This document shows, piece after piece, positions 1-9,718 of a stretch of 64,000 bases of DNA. The notes under the pieces are model-generated. The model did no database searches. It was not told the DNA's origin and was given only the letters and a program-made list of their open reading frames with translations. The position numbers were made by a program, and so were the translations under genes. Source of the stretch: Paulinella micropora. Lineage: Eukaryota > Cercozoa > Imbricatea > Euglyphida > Paulinellidae. Position 1 is the first letter of the stretch. Every line of letters starts with the position of its first letter. The DNA is taken from assembly GCA_019918135.1 (NCBI GenBank), contig WBZZ01002737.1, positions 158,501 to 222,500 of the forward strand, written 5' to 3'.

Positions 1-1
1 C

Positions 2-310
2 TTCTTTAGGTGGCCCCATCATGAGTAGGATATCGTTGAACCTCGGCTGAAGCGCCTTAGCGTTCTCCTCCATTTCCGGTTTGACATGACAATACCTTAG
101 TAGCCTCCTGTACGCAACATCTCCTCTTCGCTTCGTCTCGTTTAGGCTGTGAGGTCCCAGCCCCCGAGGCTCCCGACCTCCGGCCACGACCTTTGCCCAA
201 TCTTCCTCTCCTTCAGCTTGCGTCCAGTTGCAGAACTCCCTGTGAGCTGCCCAGTCCAGTCGTTGACAGTCCTTGTCACAGTACGCCACCAGCTTGCACC
301 TTGAGCACAT
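2..310 (-). CDS. MYND-type zinc-finger protein (partial, runs off the window)
   Basis: An open minus-strand frame of 103 codons runs from an ATG at 310 to the window edge without a stop. Its first residues fit the second half of a MYND finger: CSRC, then AYC, DKDCQ, a Trp, and HREFC, i.e. C-x2-C-x4-YC-x3-C-Q-x3-W-x2-H-x3-C. MYND fingers are protein-protein interaction zinc modules, often found in SET/SMYD and signalling proteins. The first Cys pair of a full MYND is not seen downstream of this ATG, so it may lie on an upstream exon or be lost. The rest is charged and unrecognised. A host gene is likely, but both Copia elements in this window also carry MYND modules, so a transposon fragment is possible. 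Confidence 0.6.
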   Translation of the reverse strand, partial: MCSRCKLVAYCDKDCQRLDWAAHREFCNWTQAEGEEDWAKVVAGGREPRGLGPHSLNETKRRGDVAYRRLLRYCHVKPEMEENAKALQPRFNDILLMMGPPKE

Positions 311-593
311 CTTCCCCCCCCCCTTTTCGTTTTGAATTTTGCCATAGTTTGCCATTTTTTACAAAGTTAGTCGTATTAAGAGATTTTACCCTTCTCTCCC
401 CGTTTTTACACATATCCCCACAAAAACACAAAAAACGAGCAACCGAGAAAAAAAAGAAAATTCAATCCCACGAAATTCGCGACTTCGTGTAAAAAAAATT
501 AAAAAAAAACGGTAAATTCGCCCGCACTTTACGACATACCGCATGGCGATGACCATTTCGGCCCTTTGGTCCCCGAAATAAAAAAAGGAAATA
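311..593. other. Non-coding spacer with homopolymer runs
   Basis: No gene is seen. It holds a C11 run at 314-324 directly upstream of the MYND reading frame, then A-rich stretches (430-510). The left edge of the PLV block probably lies between about 480 and 593, but no terminal inverted repeat matching 22780-22870 was recognised. Confidence 0.4.
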
Positions 594-1533
594 CTACAAA
601 TCTAATATGACCTTTTTCTTTTTGTGTCGTTTGGTTTCAATTATGTTTTCTGGTTGTATGTCTTCTTTTTTTAACTGTTGCTTTATTTTCTTCTCCTTCG
701 TTATCTCTTGAACTTGTTCGTTAATTTGCTTTTCATCATCAACTGGCTTTTCAAACTTGGTCTTTAACAACTCGCGGGGGCTAACTAGTTCTTTATTAGA
801 TAGCACAATCTTAAATCCATTTCTACCCAAAACCATATATATATCTGCTTTGACCAAGTCCGTCCGCCTTTTGAAAATACATTTCGTTTAACTTCTCGTC
901 TTACCTTATCGCCAGGTTCAAATTCGTTAATACTTTCATCTCTTTCAATTTTTTGTTTATTGGTAGCTTTCCATTCATGATGTCAATTGGTCTAGCTTTG
1001 ATTGTTGGATGAAAACGAGTATTGTAAGCTTTAACCATATCATCAATGTATGAGACCCAGTCAAAGTTCCCATTAGTTTCAAATAGTATATCAAGCCACC
1101 TTCTAATAGTTCTGATAACTCTATCAACTATCGCAAGTGCTTTGTGGTCTCCTACTTCAACTGTTCTGTGTTCAATCTTATGTTCATCAAAATATTTATT
1201 AACTGCTCCTTTGTATTCTCCTCCGCTATCTGTTGTAATGATTTCTGGAATATATGGAATAGATTTCAAACCAAAGTATATACTTCAGTCGCAGTTTTAT
1301 TTTTTAGCGGTCTAACTTCTAAAAATCTACTATTAGTGTCAATCCAAACCAACATAAAGGCATATTTTTTATTACCCAGTTTATCTTTTAACTTAGACAT
1401 ATCCGCTAAATCTACGAACACTTGTTTCAACGGTTTATCAGCCCATATCGTATTCCATTTCTTGCTTTGTTTTTTTCTGAAAATGTAGTTCTAATGCCTG
1501 TTGCTCTTTCAGTTCTTGTAATTCGTCGTCCAT
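594..1533 (-). pseudogene. PLV/virophage-type DDE (rve) integrase, frameshifted
   Basis: Three minus-strand frames join into one integrase-like protein. From an ATG at 1533 a Lys/Glu-rich start runs to about 1480. The frame then shifts into a segment with FVDLAD near 1411, the first acidic catalytic residue. A second segment (1269-901) has TTDSGGEY (Asp codon about 1230) and, 34 residues on, an IVDR motif (Asp about 1125) where many integrases have Glu; this is the usual 'IDR'-like form in virophage and polinton-like integrases as I know them. A last shift near 930 leads to a C-terminal segment (FEPGDKVRR, then SPRELLKTKFE) like the integrase DNA-binding tail, ending at 594. At least two or three indels break it, so it is inactive as written. 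Confidence 0.8.
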
Positions 1534-1633
1534 TGACCCGGAAAGTTCTAATACTTAATGACACCTAACGCTGTATCCTTATATATATTAATCTTTTTTT
1601 TTGTTCTAGTTCAAAACAATAATTAGAACAAAA

Positions 1634-1807
1634 CTAGTAAGTATAAAATCTGTTAAATGTATCATCAATTGCTGTAATCTGTCTGTTAGCTAGGCACAAG
1701 CTCAATCCACACACATAGTAACTATTGAAGTCATACTCAAAACGATTATATAGATAGTCCATAATGTGAAAACGGACATCTAACGGAAGGTTCTTTATCT
1801 TACTCAT
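1634..1807 (-). CDS. Small 57-residue ORF with an F-box-like N-terminus
   Basis: An intact ATG-to-TAG minus-strand frame of 57 codons fills most of the gap between the integrase remnant and the charged protein gene. Residues 7-19 read LPLDVRFHIMDYL, close to the LPxDVxxxIxxYL core of F-box motifs; the rest is too short to place. It shares the strand of its neighbours and sits 5 nt after the 1813-2328 gene. It could be a real small viral gene or the head of a decayed one. No function is claimed. Confidence 0.4.
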   Translation of the reverse strand: MSKIKNLPLDVRFHIMDYLYNRFEYDFNSYYVCGLSLCLANRQITAIDDTFNRFYTY

Positions 1808-1812
1808 ATATA

Positions 1813-2328
1813 TTAGAACTTGAGAAAAATTTTAGATATATCATTGTTTTCTTTTTTTGGTTTCTCAGGTTGTTGATTATAAACACTAAGTGATATGTTT
1901 GACTTCTTACCTTTACCCTTCTTAGGCTTAGGCTCTTCCTCTTCTTCCTCCTCGCTTTCACTTTCACTCTCGCTTTCTTCTTCCACTTTCTTTTTTACCG
2001 CTTTCTTCGCTTTCTTCTGTTTAGTCTTAAGTTTCATACCCGCAACACGTCGTGCAACGATATCGACGAAGTCATGTTCAACCTCTTCATCCGAGCTGCT
2101 CTCCTCACTTTTCTCGACATCCCTTCCATCTATCATATTTCTCGCCAACTGCTTCTTAGACACGTGGTCCATCCGCTGTTCCTCAGTCATTTCTTTCACA
2201 TTCTTAGCCTCTTCCTCCGCAAGTAGTTCCTTAGCCCTTTCAATCTTTCTCTGCCTCGCATATTGCTTCTTCATTACAGTCGCTTTTTCAAGGTTCTTTA
2301 TGGCAATCTCTCTATTACCTCTCGGCAT
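1813..2328 (-). CDS. Charged, low-complexity PLV-region protein (171 aa)
   Basis: Minus-strand frame of 171 codons. I chose the ATG at 2328 (MPRGNRE) over the upstream one at 2394, which would add an AT-rich hydrophobic stretch and overlap the fiber start. The sequence is predicted helical and charged: Arg/Lys/Glu-rich residues 1-60, an acidic Ser/Glu block, a Lys-rich block, a second SESESE/EEEEE block at about 115-130, then PKPKKGKGKK. It looks like a disordered nucleic-acid-binding or scaffold-type protein. No family is recognised. It is divergently transcribed from the fiber gene. Confidence 0.55.
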   Translation of the reverse strand: MPRGNREIAIKNLEKATVMKKQYARQRKIERAKELLAEEEAKNVKEMTEEQRMDHVSKKQLARNMIDGRDVEKSEESSSDEEVEHDFVDIVARRVAGMKLKTKQKKAKKAVKKKVEEESESESESEEEEEEEPKPKKGKGKKSNISLSVYNQQPEKPKKENNDISKIFLKF

Positions 2329-2393
2329 TCTTGGTTGTATATTTAACCAAAAATAATTTTTAATCGGATTAATTATTATCCAAATTATATACA
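2329..2393. promoter_or_regulatory. AT-rich divergent intergenic region
   Basis: 65 bp between the divergent starts at 2328 (minus) and 2394 (plus), almost entirely A/T, with TATA-like runs (TATATT near 2339, ATTATATA near 2385). A bidirectional viral promoter is inferred only from position and composition. Confidence 0.3.
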
Positions 2394-5300
2394 ATGGGTC
2401 AATATAAATCTCTCTTAGGCTTGAATGAAATCGCTACAGACAGTCTTTCAATCGCAAACTTAGACTTAACGAACACTAATATTACGGGCTTAAATACTGA
2501 TAGAGTGCCAGAAGATGCTGACCCCGTAAATCTTTATTTTACTGACAGCCGATTTGACACACGACTGGCTAGCAAAAGCACGGCTGACTTAAAAGAAGGA
2601 AATAATTTATACTACACCGAGCAACGGGTTTCAAATAACGCTGATGTCTATGCCTCAACTCAACACCGCTCTAATACGAGTAATCCACATCAAACCAGTT
2701 TATACAATTTGGTAGATACAAACATATCAGCACAAGCGGTCGGCCAAAACTTAACTTACAACGATGTTGACGGCAAATGGAGGAATACCTACCTCGGGTC
2801 AATTGACACACTCTCCGACGTAGTCATAACCGCACCAGTAGCCACTAATAGTTATCTAACATATAATTCAATAAACTGGGTAAACAAAACCTTTCCCATA
2901 AATGTTGATGAAACAGGCAACATTAGTATGGGAAGGAAGAATATAACAGGAGTTAATTTACTAAATACTAAAGATGTTGATAAATGGATATTTGAGCATA
3001 ATGATAATAATGATAAAGTGTCAGCAGCTGGAAGTATAGATAGCCACAGCGATGTGTTAATTACGGGCACACCCTCCGATAACCAACTACTAATTTATAG
3101 CACGGGACAATGGAGAAATGTTGCTTCACCTTTTCTTAGATTAGATGGAACGGCAAACATGACTGGGGCGCTAAATATGAACAGTCAAAATATAACAAAT
3201 GTTGGATCGCTAAATGGCAGGGTTGTCTCAACTTTGTTTACAGAGCACGATGCGAACAAAGCGAAAGTGTCAGCAGATGGTTCAATTGATACACACAGCG
3301 ATGTTATCATATCAACAGCAACAGACAATCAATTACTTATTTATAGCACTGGGCAATGGAGAAATGTTGCTTCACCTTTTCTTAGATTAGACGGCACCAC
3401 GAGTATGACGGCAGGAATAAATATGGGAGGATTTGCGATTACAAATGTGAGTAATGTTGATGGTATTGATGTTTCTGTTCTTGATACCGCAGTAGTTAAA
3501 CTAACAGGAGACCAAACCATAGCAGGAAATAAAAAATTCACATCAACAATAGAAGTAAGTGGGTCTTCAAATCCTGCTTCTTTTAATGGTATCGGTATAG
3601 CCTTTGACACAAACATAGGAGTGATCGCAGCACAGAAAACAGCAACAGCGACTTGGTATCCGATACAAATAACTGGCTCGTATGTAGAGTTATATTCAGG
3701 CGATACTTTAATGATGACCGCATCTGGCACAGCACTCAATTTAAACAGCAAAAAATTAACAAACTTAGCCACACCAACAACAGCAACAGACGGGGCAAAC
3801 AAAAGTTATGTAGATGACAATTTCGTGAAATTAACAACAGACCAAACCATAGCAGGAGTTAAGACATTTAGCAGTGAAATTAAAGCGAACTCGGGAGTAT
3901 CAACAACAACGTTTTCCGCGAGTGGAAGAGTATCAAACTTGACCGCAGGAGCCAGTTGTTCATTGAGCATACAAGGTGGAAATGATGGCACTAGCAATTA
4001 CGGGCTATGGTTGTGGAATTATCTTGATTATAATTATTCTTTGTATATGGCATCTTCTGGCGCTAGTAAAGCTTTTGGAAATGGAACCGCTTGCGCTGGC
4101 AACGACTTTACCGGTCGTGCTATTAGAATGAGAATTTATCCAGATGCTACTCAGGGATTTATATGGGAAACATCAAGCGAGGTCTTATTAATGTCGCTGA
4201 ATGGACTTAATGGAACTTTATGGACAAAAGGCAATATTAGCATAAATGGAGCATTGGTAGCAACACAATCTTGTGTAGATACAAAAGATGGGCAAAATGT
4301 GAAACTAACAGGAGACCAAACGATAACAGGAATCAAAACATTTAATGGAACGAGAAATGAGTTAAGAGGTCTAACTATATTGAATCAAGCCGATTTTAAT
4401 AATCAGGATATCATTAATGGTGGAAATATTACATATAATGGGGCACGTATATTAAACCAAAATGGAGGAGATATATTCTTTTCACAGACAACAGGAGATT
4501 GGCAGTCTTTCTTATATACTCTAAATACTGCTTCAAGTGGAACCGCAGACCAAAGAGGTTATGTATTTACGAATATCGCATATGATGTAGCAAAAGGAGC
4601 AGGACTTTATATTTTAACTTACAGATGCTAAATTTCTTTCGTCTGACATTGTCCGTTTTAATAATGCTGGTGGTATGAAGTTTTATGGTGCCTTAGATAT
4701 GAATTCAAACAACATAACAAATGGCGGAACAATAACAGGAACAACAATTACTTCAACTGCGGGCATATCAACAACAACAATAACAGCAAGCGACAAAATA
4801 ACAACAGCATCAGGCAAACCAATAATAATAGGAAACACAACGAAAGGAACCGGAGCAACTGGAGGATTAGAATTATATGGAACTTCAGGCAATATCGGAG
4901 GAGCACACTTACAGGCGATAATAACACAGGATGCTTATCCAACATTCCAATTATTAAACTGGACACATGACAATATTACTTTATGCTTTGATTCTTATTA
5001 TGATGGTGCGAACTGGAAATCAAGTGCTTCTGGTTCAAACTTTACAATAGCTAAAGGTGGCAACAAACTTGTTTTTAATTATAAATCGGGAATAACCGCG
5101 GGGAGCAATATAACATGGTCAGAAGCAATGAACATAAGCACAGCAGGATTATTAACAGCAAATGCGGGTATATCAACAACCACATTAACATCGAGCGACA
5201 AAATAACAACAGCACTAGGCAAACCAATAATTATAGGCAACTCAACAAAATCATCAAATGGAGCAACGGCAGGTTTAGAATTATACGGAACGGCGAGTAA

Positions 5301-6150
5301 TGTCGCAGGAGCACACTTACAGGCAATAACGACAGCGGATGCTTATCCAACATTCCAATTATTGAACTGGTCGCATGATAATGTCAATTTAAGTTTTGAT
5401 GCTTATTTTGATGGCACGAACTGGAAATCAAGCCACAGCGGTTCAAACTTTCTAATTCAAAAAGGTGGAAAACTCGCTTTTTATTATAATTCAGGAACAA
5501 CGGTGGGAAACAATATATCTTACACTGAGGCGATGAACATTAATACGTCGGGAGAGGTAGTCATCCTAACAGCATCCAGCGGTTCTTTAACATTAAGAAA
5601 AAGACCCGCCGCTACTTACGACCCACAAATATTTTTGAAATCGGGCGGATATACGAATTATGGAGTAGTTTGTGCGTCAAATAATTTGGTTCATGCTTGG
5701 ACTACTTCAAACTCTTCAAGCGAGCCTTCTGGAAGTTATAATTATATTCCGCTTAATGGTGCTTGGACAAACTCATCGGATAGGAGATTAAAATCAGATA
5801 TTAAGACACTAGACTGCGGGAATTGTTGCGAGAAACTAATGAAAATAAATTGTTGCTCATATTATTGGAAAACGGACGAGAAGAAAGAAAAAAAGAACCA
5901 CGGATTTATTGCGGACGAGGTTTAAAAAATATTTCCAGAATTTGTATCTCAAAGCGGAATAAAAGCGGATGATGGGGATGGAAACTTTGAAGGTATAACA
6001 TATACGGACTTCATACCAATATTAGTCAGCGCTTTTCAACACATGGCGGAAAAGGTGATTTATTCAGAAAAGCAAAATAATAATCTAACTAATGATATAG
6101 CCGATTAAAAAAACCAATTAGCAGAAATCCGTAATAACAATGCCCCCTAG
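2394..6150 (+). pseudogene. Long fiber-like protein with C-terminal S74 chaperone domain, broken
   Basis: One long plus-strand gene in two frames. The N-terminal part (from MGQYKSLLGLNE) holds the NLYFTDSRFDTRL and NLYYTEQRV motifs typical of phage and virus tail-fiber shafts. Repeated modules follow: two copies of a YSTGQWRNVASPFLRLDGT unit, three of a VKLTxDQTIxGxKTF-type unit, and two larger paralogous blocks starting ISTTTxTxSDKITTA. A shift near 4615 moves the frame; it then stays open to 5925. NSSDRRLKSDIK (about 5770-5805) and HGFIADEV mark a Peptidase_S74 / endosialidase intramolecular chaperone, which trimerises fibers and cuts itself off. TAA codons at 5923 and 6106 interrupt this domain; the same frame then runs to a TAG at 6148-6150, overlapping the next gene. 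Role: receptor-binding fiber of the virus; inactive as written. Confidence 0.8.
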
Positions 6151-6484
6151 ATTACATCCACCGCCACCTATTATGGATATGGATGGCGAACTAACGCCAG
6201 AGTTGAAGAACCGCGTTTTGGATATTTCGTTGAAAAATGAAGAAAAAAAAGTAGAGCACGAATTAGAAGATAACTGGAATTGTTGTTGTATAAAAAATAG
6301 ACCGACCGACAGCAGGCTTATTAAGTATCTGTTTCAAATGGCTATCATTATCGCTATTATAACCCTTTGTATCGTGAGGCTGTCTGAAAAGAACTTACCG
6401 TGTGAGACAGCCAACACTTATGTAGGTATTTTAACACTATTGATTGGAATATGCCTTCCATCACCTTCTAGTTCAAAGAAGTGA
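6140..6484 (+). CDS. Two-transmembrane PLV-type membrane protein (114 aa)
   Basis: ATG at 6140 overlaps the end of the fiber frame by 11 nt, as in compact viral genomes. The N-terminus is Pro-rich, the middle (residues about 14-60) is acidic/charged with an NCCC cluster, followed by a hydrophobic helix (YLFQMAIIIAIITLCIV, about 71-87) and a second one (TYVGILTLLIGICL), ending in PSPSSSKK. I recall small two-helix proteins ending in a PSP motif from polinton-like viruses, so a virion or envelope-associated membrane protein is possible; this is from memory, not shown. It is the only plus-strand PLV gene that looks intact. The sequence changes character about 50 nt after its stop. Confidence 0.6.
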   Translation: MPPRLHPPPPIMDMDGELTPELKNRVLDISLKNEEKKVEHELEDNWNCCCIKNRPTDSRLIKYLFQMAIIIAIITLCIVRLSEKNLPCETANTYVGILTLLIGICLPSPSSSKK

Positions 6485-6530
6485 ACATTAAAACGAATAG
6501 ATTTTATATCAAGAGCCATCACCCTCACAG

Positions 6531-6900
6531 ATTCCTCCTCCTCCTCCTCCTTCTTCTTCTTCTTCTTCTCCTCCTCCTCCCCCTTCTCCCTCTTCTTCTT
6601 CTTCTTCTTCTTCTTCTTCTTCTCCTCCTCCTCCTTCGTCTTCTTCTTCTGCTCCTCCTCCTTCTTCTTCTTCTTCTCCTCCTCCTCCTCCTTCTTCTTC
6701 TCCTCCTCCTCCTCCTCCTCCTTCTTCTTCTTCTCCTCCTCCTTCTTCTCCTTTTCATCCTTCTTCTTCTTCTTCTTCTTCTTCTCCTTCTTCTTCTTCT
6801 TCTTCTCCTCCTCCTTCTTCTTCTTCTCCTTCTCCTTCTCCTTCCCTTTGTCCTTCTTTTTTTGCTTCTCCTTCTTCTCCTTCTCCTTCTCCTTCTCCTG
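6531..6900 (+). repeat. Polypyrimidine tract (TTC/TCC repeats)
   Basis: About 370 bp of almost pure C/T on the plus strand, made of TTC and TCC triplets. On the minus strand it encodes the Lys/Glu-rich tail of the intron-bearing gene next to it. Partner tracts are at 22938-23258 and 34766-35452. Confidence 0.9.
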
Positions 6901-7299
6901 TCTCTTCTGCCTTTTTGCGGGAGGAGCTTCTCCCAATCCGTCGTCCCAGGGCACAGGCTTATTCTTGAGCAGGATCCCTACGATGCATGCATTATAAATA
7001 CATACATACATACATAATACCTTGTGCATTCCAGGTGTAGCTGAAGCCGCGGACCAACTCCTCCAAATCGCCTTTGCCCTGCATGTTGCACATTAAATAA
7101 ATAAGTGAGTAAGTAAGTGAGCAAGCATACACCAGATCATGCTTGCAAAAGACGGCGTGGGGAATCTCCACACAATCAAAGGGCAGCACGTCTGCAGACC
7201 CGTTGATTTTAAGGAACAATTCCCCACGCGAATTTTTGAGAATGGCTTGCAGAGTCTTGGCAATGTGCTTCGTAGACATGCCAGAGTCAGAAAGTGATC
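6531..7299 (-). pseudogene. Intron-bearing gene with K/E-rich tail, left-arm copy, truncated
   Basis: Mirror copy of the gene at 34367-35458. Exons: 7299-7133, 7078-7021, and from 6977 into the pyrimidine tract. Splice sites fit GT-AG (donor GT at 7132-7131, acceptor CAG before 7078, donor GT at 7020, acceptor TAG before 6977) and keep the frame. The last exon starts ILLKNKPVPWDDGLGEAPPAKRQ and becomes a long Lys/Glu run. Here the tract is shorter than in the right arm and its frame runs into unrelated sequence at about 6530, so this copy lacks its original 3' end. Confidence 0.6.
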
Positions 7300-7429
7300 C
7301 TACACGTTGACAAACGAGCAAAATGAGTTGAATTCCAAAGACATAACTACCAGTCAGCGCCTTCAACCTTAAAATTCTTCTCGGGCCGGTCTGAAATTTG
7401 AACGTGTGGAAAAAGGGTCGTGTTATTAT

Positions 7430-7580
7430 CAAACTTTTGTGCAGAGATTTTATTAAGAGCATGACATTTCGAGAAGATGTAACAGCATTCCCGCTCTTTC
7501 CCCAGCTCAGAATGAGCGGGAATGCTATTCTTTTTTTCTGCACACAACAATCTGTGGGAAAAACTCTGCACAAAAGTTTG
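7430..7580 (+). repeat. Palindromic MITE-like unit, copy 1
   Basis: 151 bp bounded by perfect 17-nt inverted ends, CAAACTTTTGTGCAGAG and CTCTGCACAAAAGTTTG. Inside is a second hairpin: AGCATTCCCGCTC at 7484-7496 pairs with GAGCGGGAATGCT at 7514-7526. No coding potential is inferred. A fold-back MITE is the best reading. Confidence 0.65.
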
Positions 7581-7769
7581 TGAAAACCGACCGGCATGAT
7601 TTTGCATTTCCTTCCTACGTACTCTCAACTCATGTCATCTCCTGCATGTTTCTGCTATAACGTGTTTGTTGAAACTATAAATGTCATTTCCTAACATAGC
7701 ACGACCCAGCTTAATCTATTTTTCACAAACCAGCAATTCGATGAAACTCGTTTTCGGACTGCTGTTTTG

Positions 7770-7920
7770 CAGACTTTTGTGCAGAGATTTTATTAAGAGC
7801 ATGACATTACGAGAAGATGTAACAGCATTCCCGCTCTTTTCCCAGCTCAGAATGAGCGGGAATGCTATTCTTTTCTTCTGTACACAACAATCTATGGAAA
7901 AAACTCTGCACAAAAGTTTG
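7770..7920 (+). repeat. Palindromic MITE-like unit, copy 2
   Basis: Same 151-bp unit as copy 1, with the left end changed (AGACTTTTG). The inner 13-nt hairpin arms are kept. The spacer between units (about 190 bp) is also repeated, giving a tandem period of about 343 bp. Confidence 0.65.
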
Positions 7921-8112
7921 TGAAAACCGACCGGCATGATTTTGCATTTCCTTCCTAGTACGTACTCTCAACTCATGTCATCCCTTGCATGTTTCTGCTG
8001 CAACGTGTTTGTTGAAGCTATAAATGTCATTTCCTAACATTGCACGACCCAGCTTAATCTATTTTTCACAAACCAGCAATTCGATGAAACTCGTTTTCGG
8101 ACTGCTGTTTTG

Positions 8113-8263
8113 CAAACTTTTGTGCAGAGATTTTATTGAGAGCATGACATTTCGAGAAGATGTAACAGCATTCCCGCTCTTTTCCCAGCTCAGAATGAGC
8201 GGGAATGCTATTCTTTTCTTCTGTACACAACAATCTGTGGAAAAAACTCTGCACAAAAGTTTG
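8113..8263 (+). repeat. Palindromic MITE-like unit, copy 3
   Basis: Third 151-bp copy with both 17-nt inverted ends intact. The following repeat spacer is cut after about 40 bp by an (ATT)n run and the SINE cluster. Confidence 0.65.
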
Positions 8264-8302
8264 TGAAACTGACCGGCATGATTTTGCATTTCCTCTTCAA
8301 TA

Positions 8303-8336
<34 letters not shown>

Positions 8337-8563
8337 GGCCCTGTCGCCAGTTCGATTCCCGTCGGTGCCACCAGTATTTTCATTGAACATACCGATCCAT
8401 CTGGACCAGTATTTTCATTGAACATACCGGCCCGTCTGGAAGTGTTGGAACTGCCCTTGCGGGGGTGTCATTAGAGCTTATCGTCAATTCTTCGTACTCC
8501 CCTTACGGGTGAGACGATGGAGGCGCATGTGCAGAAATGCATCAGCCATTGACAGAGAAGCAC
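8337..8563 (+). mobile_element. tRNA-derived SINE, 5'-truncated copy
   Basis: Begins inside the tRNA-like head (GGCCCTGTCGCCAGTTCGATTC) directly after an (ATT)n run and lacks the A-box part. It keeps the body with two CCAGTATTTTCATTGAACATACC units and ends in GCACT(ATT)n. The 5' truncation fits incomplete reverse transcription. Confidence 0.7.
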
Positions 8564-8587
8564 TATTATTATTATTATTATTATTAT

Positions 8588-8854
8588 GGACACCGCGATA
8601 GCCCAGTGGTCAAGTTCTACCATCTGGGCCCTGTTGCCAGTTCGATTCCCGTCGGTGCCACCAGTATTTTCATTGAACATACTGTCTATTTCTGGACCAG
8701 TATTTTCATTGAACATACCGGCCCGTCTGGAAGTGTTGGAACTGCCCTTGCGGGGGTGTCATTAGAGCTTATCGTCAATTCTTCGTACTCCCCTCACGGG
8801 TGAGACGATGGAGGCGCATGTGCAGAAATGCATCAGCCATTGACAGAGAAGCAC

Positions 8855-8855
<1 letters not shown>
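8588..8855 (+). mobile_element. tRNA-derived SINE, full-length copy
   Basis: The first ~75 nt are tRNA-like: GACACCG 5' acceptor strand, A-box-like ATAGCCCAGTGGT, B-box GTTCGATTCCC, 3' acceptor CGGTGCC, then A and CCA. Acceptor strands pair with one mismatch; the T stem is degraded. The ~195-nt body has a variable number of 39-nt repeats and ends in an (ATT)n tail. Confidence 0.75.
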
Positions 8856-8894
<39 letters not shown>

Positions 8895-8895
8895 G

Positions 8896-9165
8896 TGGAC
8901 ACCGTGATAGCCCAGTGGTCAAGTTCTACCATCTGGGCCCTGTCGCCAGTTCGATTCCCGTCGGTGCCACCAGTATTTCCATTGAACATACCGGTCTATT
9001 TCTGGACCAGTATTTTCATTGAACATACCGGCCCGTCTGGAAGTGTTGGAACTGCCCTTGCGGGGGTGTCATTAGAGCTTATCGTCAATTCTTCGTACTC
9101 CCCTCACGGGTGAGACGATGGAGGCGCATGTGCAGAAATGCATCAGCCATTGACAGAGAAGCACT
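8896..9165 (+). mobile_element. tRNA-derived SINE, full-length copy
   Basis: Same structure as the copy at 8588: tRNA-like head with A and B boxes, encoded CCA, two 39-nt body repeats and an (ATT)n tail. Confidence 0.75.
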
Positions 9166-9192
9166 ATTATTATTATTATTATTATTATTATT

Positions 9193-9372
9193 AGGGAGTA
9201 CATAGGCCATCGGTCCCTTTCCATGGGCTGATTGGTATAAAGCTCCTAGAGTAATGTTCTATGCCGTCACTTCCTTTATTCCACCGATTGGTGTGGAGAC
9301 TTTCCTTATGGAATGGAGGACTGGATGCACATGGCCTTTTGGCTCAGCAATTGGCAGACGATACATACATAC
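9193..9372 (+). mobile_element. Second (ATT)-tailed SINE-like repeat
   Basis: A ~180-bp unit starting AGGGAGTACATAGGCC and ending in GACGATACATACATACAT before (ATT)n. Other copies are at 23404, 23932, 33137 (minus), 36981 and 39567. A TGGGCTGATTGG segment is only weakly A-box-like, so the RNA origin is unknown. Confidence 0.6.
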
Positions 9373-9373
9373 A

Positions 9374-9404
<31 letters not shown>

Positions 9405-9427
9405 GTTATTATTATTATTATTATTAT

Positions 9428-9697
9428 GGACACCGTGATAGCCCAGTGGTCAAGTTCTACCATCTGGGCCCTGTCGCCAGTTCGATTCCCGTCGGTGCCA
9501 CCAGTATTTTCATTGAACATACCGGTCTATTTCTGGACCAGTATTTTCATTGAACATACCGGCCCGTCTGGAAGTGTTGGAACTGCCCTTGCGGGGGTGT
9601 CATTAGAGCTTATCGTCAATTCTTCGTACTCCCCTCACGGGTGAGACGATGGAGGCGCATGTGCAGAAATGCATCAGCCATTGACAGAGAAGCACTA
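9428..9697 (+). mobile_element. tRNA-derived SINE, full-length copy
   Basis: Complete copy with tRNA-like head and encoded CCA. Its (ATT)n tail abuts the 5' end of the SET/DUF7869 element at about 9719. Confidence 0.75.
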
Positions 9698-9718
9698 TTA
9701 TTATTATTATTATAATAT

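Noticed and set aside
5923-6108. Reassigned UAA codon (UAA = Gln)
   Set aside because: The two TAA fit Gln positions, but TAA and TAG also end several intact frames at natural places (ATPase, protease), and other broken genes show TGA stops too. Plain mutation is simpler.
6525-7017. Long poly-Leu, poly-Arg and poly-Lys/Glu open frames in all six frames of the purine/pyrimidine tracts
   Set aside because: They follow only from the triplet composition; stops cannot occur. Only the frame continuous with upstream spliced exons (K/E) was kept.
7430-8290. CRISPR array
   Set aside because: Repeat units are 343 bp and palindromic, spacers are themselves repeated, and the genome is eukaryotic.
8588-8663. 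A functional tRNA gene
   Set aside because: T-stem mismatches, repeated dispersed copies with a common body and ATT tail show a SINE head, not a tRNA gene.
8300-9700. Open frames with poly-Ile, poly-Tyr or poly-Asn next to GDRAQMVELDHW-like sequence
   Set aside because: They are translations of (ATT)n tails and SINE bodies, repeated at each SINE copy.
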